64,000 nt of DNA from Bacteroidales bacterium (GTDB taxonomy: Bacteria; Bacteroidota; Bacteroidia; Bacteroidales; UBA1715): the NCBI GenBank assembly GCA_017516865.1, contig JAFXAU010000030.1, positions 1-64,000 of the forward strand, read 5' to 3'. How positions within the stretch are numbered: position 1 is the stretch's first letter; every line of letters starts with the position of its first letter. Below are positions 60,185-64,000 of the stretch, one piece after another. The position numbers were made by a program, and so were the translations under genes. Under the pieces are notes generated by a model. It worked only from the letters and a program-made list of their open reading frames with translations. It made no database searches and had not been told where the DNA came from.

Positions 60185-63151
60185 ATGAAACGATTATACA
60201 CATATATCTTATTTATTCTTCTCGGTCTGAGTACGTTTGCACAGACGCGCGAATTGACGGGAAAGGTTGTTTCCGCCCAGACGAAAGAGCCTCTTATAGC
60301 TGCAATGGTTGCGGCAATGACCAAAGACAACAACGGTGAATATCAATCAACGACTTACGGTGCATATACCGATTTAAACGGCTCCTTCTCTATTGACGTT
60401 CCCGAAAATGCGGCGGGACTTGAGTTCAGTTATATCGGTATGGAAACCAAAATAGTACCAATAACTTCGGCTACGGAATACAACGTCGAACTTGGTGTTG
60501 ACGCATTGATGATAGAAACTGTGGTGGTAACTGTACCATACGGCCGACAAAACCGTGAATCGTATACCGGTTCTTTGTCTGCCCTGAAAGCCGACGATAT
60601 TGTGGCTTCGCAGACGTCGAGTTTCGAAAAATCGTTGCAAGGACAAGTGCCGGGCGTTGTCTTAACCTCAACTTCGGGACAACCAGGTTCTTCTTCGGAA
60701 ATTCAATTACGTGGTGCCGGTTCAATTTCGGCTGGAAGCTCTCCCCTGATTGTCATTGACGGTGTTGCAATGTATTCAGGTGAAACGTCTCAAAATTCCG
60801 ATGCTTCGTCGATTTTAACATCGCTTAACCCGAACGATATAGAAAGTATTTCCATCTTGAAAGATGCCGCTGCTACTTCGTTGTACGGCTCCCGTGCGTC
60901 GAACGGTGTCATTATGGTGACAACAAAGGCAGGAAAATCAGGCAAGACAGTTTATTCTTTTTCAACTTCACAAGGTGTGGGAATAATTGCTAAAAACGGT
61001 TTTTCGTTAATGAATAACGAAGAATACAAAACTTGGCTGACCGACGCAATGCGAAATGCAGGTAAAACCAACGCACAAATCGCCGAAGAACTGCTCGACG
61101 ACACATCGCACACCGACTGGTTCGACGAAGTCTATCGCCCAGCATGGACGCAATCATACGAATTTTCGGCACAAGGCGGAACTGACAACACCGTGTTCTT
61201 CGCTTCAGGACAATACAAAAACGAAGAGGGTATCGTTTCGGGAACAGACTTGGAACGTATGTCGGTTCGCTTGAACTTGAGTCACAAAGCATCGGACAAA
61301 TGTACGTTCGGATTCAAATTCAATCCGTCGTATACAACCCAGCATAGTACAGAAGAACCTGGCTACACGTCAAGTCCAGTGACAACAGCATATACCGCAA
61401 AACCGACTATCTCTATGATGAATGACGGCAAATACAATTTTGTGAACAAATTCTATAACCCAGTCGGTATCCTTAACCTAAACGAAAATTACAATAAGAC
61501 AAAACGACTGTTGGGAAATGCTTCGCTTGAGTATAAATTTCCATTAAATCTTGAATTTAAGACAATTGCAAACATTGACTACATCAATGTTGACGAATAT
61601 GCGTATCTGCATCCCGAAACGCCAAATGGTATTGATAAAAACGGCGTTGCATCGTATTATTCAACCAATGTAACAACCTGGACGTCGTCATCGACATTGA
61701 AGTGGGAATACCGTCAACTTCGCCATTCGTTACAGTTGATGGCAGGTGCGGAAATCGAGGCAAATTCTCTGAACTACTCCAACATGATTGCCTCGAACTT
61801 TGCTTCGGAAGATTTGTCGAGCATCGCAAATGCTTCACAGATGGAACAAATGAACGAGTTTGGCAAGGAATCATCGCTACTTTCGGGAATTTCGAGTTTG
61901 AACTATAATTATGGTGCAAAATATTTCTTGACTTTGAGTTTCCGTGTCGACGGTTCTTCGAAATTCAGTCCTTCAAACCGTTGGGCGCCATTCTGGTCGG
62001 TCGGCGGCTCGTGGATTATTTCCGACGAATCGTTCATGAAACCTGTCTCATGGATAAATCTACTGAAACTGCGCGGCAGCTACGGAACTTCGGGTAACTC
62101 CGACATCGATGATTATCTGTACATGCAGTTGTATTCGTTCGGTAGAAACTATATGGACGAACCGGGAAGCACGCTGTCAACTATGGGAAATGAAGATTTA
62201 ACATGGGAAAAGAACCATAATGCCGACTTGGGAATTGAAATGAAATTCTTCAAACGATTCAATCTCAGCGTAGATGTGTATAACAGAAAAACATTTGATT
62301 TGCTGCTTGCCGTACCAGTTTCTATGACAACTGGTTACGAAAACCAAATGCGAAACGTCGGTTCCATGGTGAACCGCGGTGTTGAACTTTCGTTGGCGAC
62401 AACAGTAATAAATAGCGATAAATTCAATTGGGTTTCAACATTGACGTTCGCCCGTAACCACAACGAAATCTTAGATTTATACGGAAGCGATACAATTATA
62501 GTCAGCACAAAAATCCGTACGGTCGGTCAGGCCTTGCAGACGTTCTATCTGGCGGAATGGGCAGGCGTAAACTCAGCCGACGGTTCCCCGATGTGGTACG
62601 ATGAAAACGGCAATTTGACAAAAGACTACAACCAAGCACGGAAAGTAATCGCTGGCAATGCCGACCCGAAATTCACCGCAGGATGGACCAACAACCTGAC
62701 TTATGGAAACTGGGCACTGAACTTTATGTTCTATTGCAGTTATGGAAATTTAATTTTCAACCAGTTGAACAATGAATTAATCTCTGACGGTGCGACAACC
62801 GAATTGAACCAGTCAGCAACTGCAATGGATTATTGGAAACAGCCTGGCGATAACGCTTCGAATCCGAAAGTGGTACAAAATAATGGTAGTAACAGTAATA
62901 GATTTTCTACCCGTTATTTGGAAGATGGCTCATATATTCGTCTGAAAAACATTCAATTAAGTTATACTCTGCCGTCGCAGGCATGCGAAAAAATCAAATT
63001 GAGCAGATGTATGATTTACGCACAAGTTCAGAATCCGTTTGTATGGACGAAATTCACCGGTCTTGACCCAGAAACACGTTCTAATGGTATTTATTACTAC
63101 GATTATCCCAAACAACGATTGTTCTTGATGGGATTAAATCTTTCGTTCTAA
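60185..63151 (+). CDS. SusC/RagA-type TonB-linked outer membrane protein without SusD
   Basis: 988 residues with a signal peptide (MKRLYTYILFILLGLSTFAQ). Residues about 22-110 are a carboxypeptidase-regulatory-like beta-sandwich (LTGKVVSAQTKEPLIAAMV). The plug follows with VPGVVLTSTSGQPGSSSEI, IQLRGAGSISAGSSPLIVID and DAAATSLYGSRASNGVIMVTT, the SusC hallmark. The barrel ends GLNLSF. SusC proteins import oligosaccharides or peptides in concert with a SusD lipoprotein. No susD follows: the next gene is on the opposite strand. The cyclase operon lies directly upstream. Substrate unknown. Confidence 0.93.
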   Translation: MKRLYTYILFILLGLSTFAQTRELTGKVVSAQTKEPLIAAMVAAMTKDNNGEYQSTTYGAYTDLNGSFSIDVPENAAGLEFSYIGMETKIVPITSATEYNVELGVDALMIETVVVTVPYGRQNRESYTGSLSALKADDIVASQTSSFEKSLQGQVPGVVLTSTSGQPGSSSEIQLRGAGSISAGSSPLIVIDGVAMYSGETSQNSDASSILTSLNPNDIESISILKDAAATSLYGSRASNGVIMVTTKAGKSGKTVYSFSTSQGVGIIAKNGFSLMNNEEYKTWLTDAMRNAGKTNAQIAEELLDDTSHTDWFDEVYRPAWTQSYEFSAQGGTDNTVFFASGQYKNEEGIVSGTDLERMSVRLNLSHKASDKCTFGFKFNPSYTTQHSTEEPGYTSSPVTTAYTAKPTISMMNDGKYNFVNKFYNPVGILNLNENYNKTKRLLGNASLEYKFPLNLEFKTIANIDYINVDEYAYLHPETPNGIDKNGVASYYSTNVTTWTSSSTLKWEYRQLRHSLQLMAGAEIEANSLNYSNMIASNFASEDLSSIANASQMEQMNEFGKESSLLSGISSLNYNYGAKYFLTLSFRVDGSSKFSPSNRWAPFWSVGGSWIISDESFMKPVSWINLLKLRGSYGTSGNSDIDDYLYMQLYSFGRNYMDEPGSTLSTMGNEDLTWEKNHNADLGIEMKFFKRFNLSVDVYNRKTFDLLLAVPVSMTTGYENQMRNVGSMVNRGVELSLATTVINSDKFNWVSTLTFARNHNEILDLYGSDTIIVSTKIRTVGQALQTFYLAEWAGVNSADGSPMWYDENGNLTKDYNQARKVIAGNADPKFTAGWTNNLTYGNWALNFMFYCSYGNLIFNQLNNELISDGATTELNQSATAMDYWKQPGDNASNPKVVQNNGSNSNRFSTRYLEDGSYIRLKNIQLSYTLPSQACEKIKLSRCMIYAQVQNPFVWTKFTGLDPETRSNGIYYYDYPKQRLFLMGLNLSF

Positions 63152-63231
63152 TAAATCAAGGATGCAACACGCGTCCATGTCATCCGCGATTAACAAAGCG
63201 TTTCTGCAATTTTGCAAATTTATTTATTACA

Positions 63232-64000
63232 TTATCGTATCAATGTAATATATCCTTTTACAAAAATGTCTTCGCCTTTCATATTTACGGCTGAAATTGT
63301 ATAGGCGAACGTGTCCATACCCTGCGGCTCACCTTTGAAAGTTCCGTCCCAGCCTTTACTCATATCGTCGCTTTCGAATACGAGCTGTCCCCATCGGTTG
63401 TAGATTTTAACTTCCACAAATTCACGGATTCCCCACCCCCGAACGAGAGCTATGTCGTTGATACCGTCGCCGTTTGGAGTAAATGCCTCGGGCATCCCAA
63501 TTTTGGTGTCAATCAAAATGTTGAAACGAATAGTTGTATCGCTTGTAAAGCACCCGAGCGAATCTTCCATTGCAATGGTATATTCTATAAATTCAGGAAA
63601 TGTCAAGCAATCTTCGAATGATTCTTTGCCACAGCTAAGGTCTAAATCGGGACTTGGGCAATCCGTACACGACAGATATGTCGCAGGTTGCCACGTATAG
63701 CTCATGCCCTGTATCATCGTCGTATTCACATTGTAAACCTGCCCAGCAATTATGTTGTTGGTAATTTCCGACGCACGATGTTGTTTGCCGTCACTGCCAT
63801 AAAATATCAAAACCGAATCAGGTGCACCAAAATAACGCGGTTTTTGCTGTACATAAATAAATGTACTGTCGATGTGCGAACATGCCTGAGTACTATTCGT
63901 TTTTATGAAAACATATTGTGACTGTTTTACCGAAATGTCGGTTTCGGAACTATATGGATTAAACACGATTTTATGTGGCAACCATTCTATGCTGGTGAAA
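63232..64000 (-). CDS. T9SS-exported protein, C-terminal part (5' end outside window)
   Basis: The frame is open from the right edge to the stop at 63232, so only the last 256 codons are seen. Residues near the end form a type B T9SS sorting domain: MPEAFTPNGDGINDIALVRG, VKIYNRWGQLVFESDD, KGWDGTFKGEPQGMDTFAYT, ending YITLIR. Ahead of it is an Ig/PKD-like segment (PATYLSCTDCPSPDLDLSC). The sorting domain resembles that of the GH8 giant. The parent protein is probably large; its N-terminal function cannot be seen. It is convergent to the SusC-like gene. Confidence 0.88.
   Translation of the reverse strand, partial: FTSIEWLPHKIVFNPYSSETDISVKQSQYVFIKTNSTQACSHIDSTFIYVQQKPRYFGAPDSVLIFYGSDGKQHRASEITNNIIAGQVYNVNTTMIQGMSYTWQPATYLSCTDCPSPDLDLSCGKESFEDCLTFPEFIEYTIAMEDSLGCFTSDTTIRFNILIDTKIGMPEAFTPNGDGINDIALVRGWGIREFVEVKIYNRWGQLVFESDDMSKGWDGTFKGEPQGMDTFAYTISAVNMKGEDIFVKGYITLIR

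Overview
The window comes from a Bacteroidota genome, most likely an uncultured Bacteroidales. The evidence is a SusC-type TonB receptor, two type IX secretion (T9SS) type B C-terminal domains, secreted proteins with SprB-like, DUF11 and Ig-like arrays, and many promoters of the Bacteroidota form (TTG about 20 bases ahead of TAnnTTTG). No phage, transposase, CRISPR array or rRNA was seen. One tRNA (Asn) is present.

Layout. Bases 1-10602 (minus) are the first 3534 codons of a giant surface protein: signal peptide, three blocks of GLUG-like repeats, 17 InlB/Flg_new repeats plus one divergent copy, and three SprB-like repeats. It runs off the left edge. Bases 10.8-15.1 kb are housekeeping: SpoU methyltransferase, FucP-like transporter, DUF1508 protein and IorA without IorB. 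Bases 15.1-18.2 kb are an AT-rich trio of secreted proteins of unknown role, one with WG repeats. Five 23-bp direct repeats then precede an AAA/DUF4143 ATPase and a Fic protein. Bases 21.2-28.8 kb hold ahcY, a glycosyltransferase, a TonB receptor behind a long leader that ends in a terminator, a small lipoprotein, an RsmF-type methyltransferase and an esterase. Bases 28.8-30.2 kb are a mosaic patch: a HEPN/MNT toxin-antitoxin pair lies between two related C-terminal gene remnants, and a 25-bp direct repeat flanks the whole patch.

From 30.4 kb come a PfkB kinase, a methyltransferase-like protein and a 3987-residue protein that opens with a GH8 glycosidase domain and ends with a T9SS sorting domain. 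It is transcribed divergently from a polysaccharide deacetylase, a TPR/CAP protein, RNase HII, galK and galT. An Na/Pi cotransporter, folP, a DUF1599 protein and a DoxX-like membrane protein follow. Bases 55.2-58.0 kb form a minus-strand operon of a lipoprotein, a protein with an extremely acidic tail and a second polysaccharide deacetylase. Facing away from it are a class III nucleotide cyclase fused to an HD domain, a small partner gene and a SusC-like receptor with no SusD. The right edge cuts a further T9SS-exported protein.

The theme is cell-surface glycan biology: very large exported proteins, glycan hydrolysis and deacetylation, galactose metabolism and TonB-dependent uptake. The most notable items are the GH8 giant with its divergent deacetylase, the cyclase-HD fusion, the TonB receptor leader with its in-frame upstream ORF, and the repeat-flanked toxin-antitoxin patch. 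Family names rest on motifs recognised by eye; no database search was possible.
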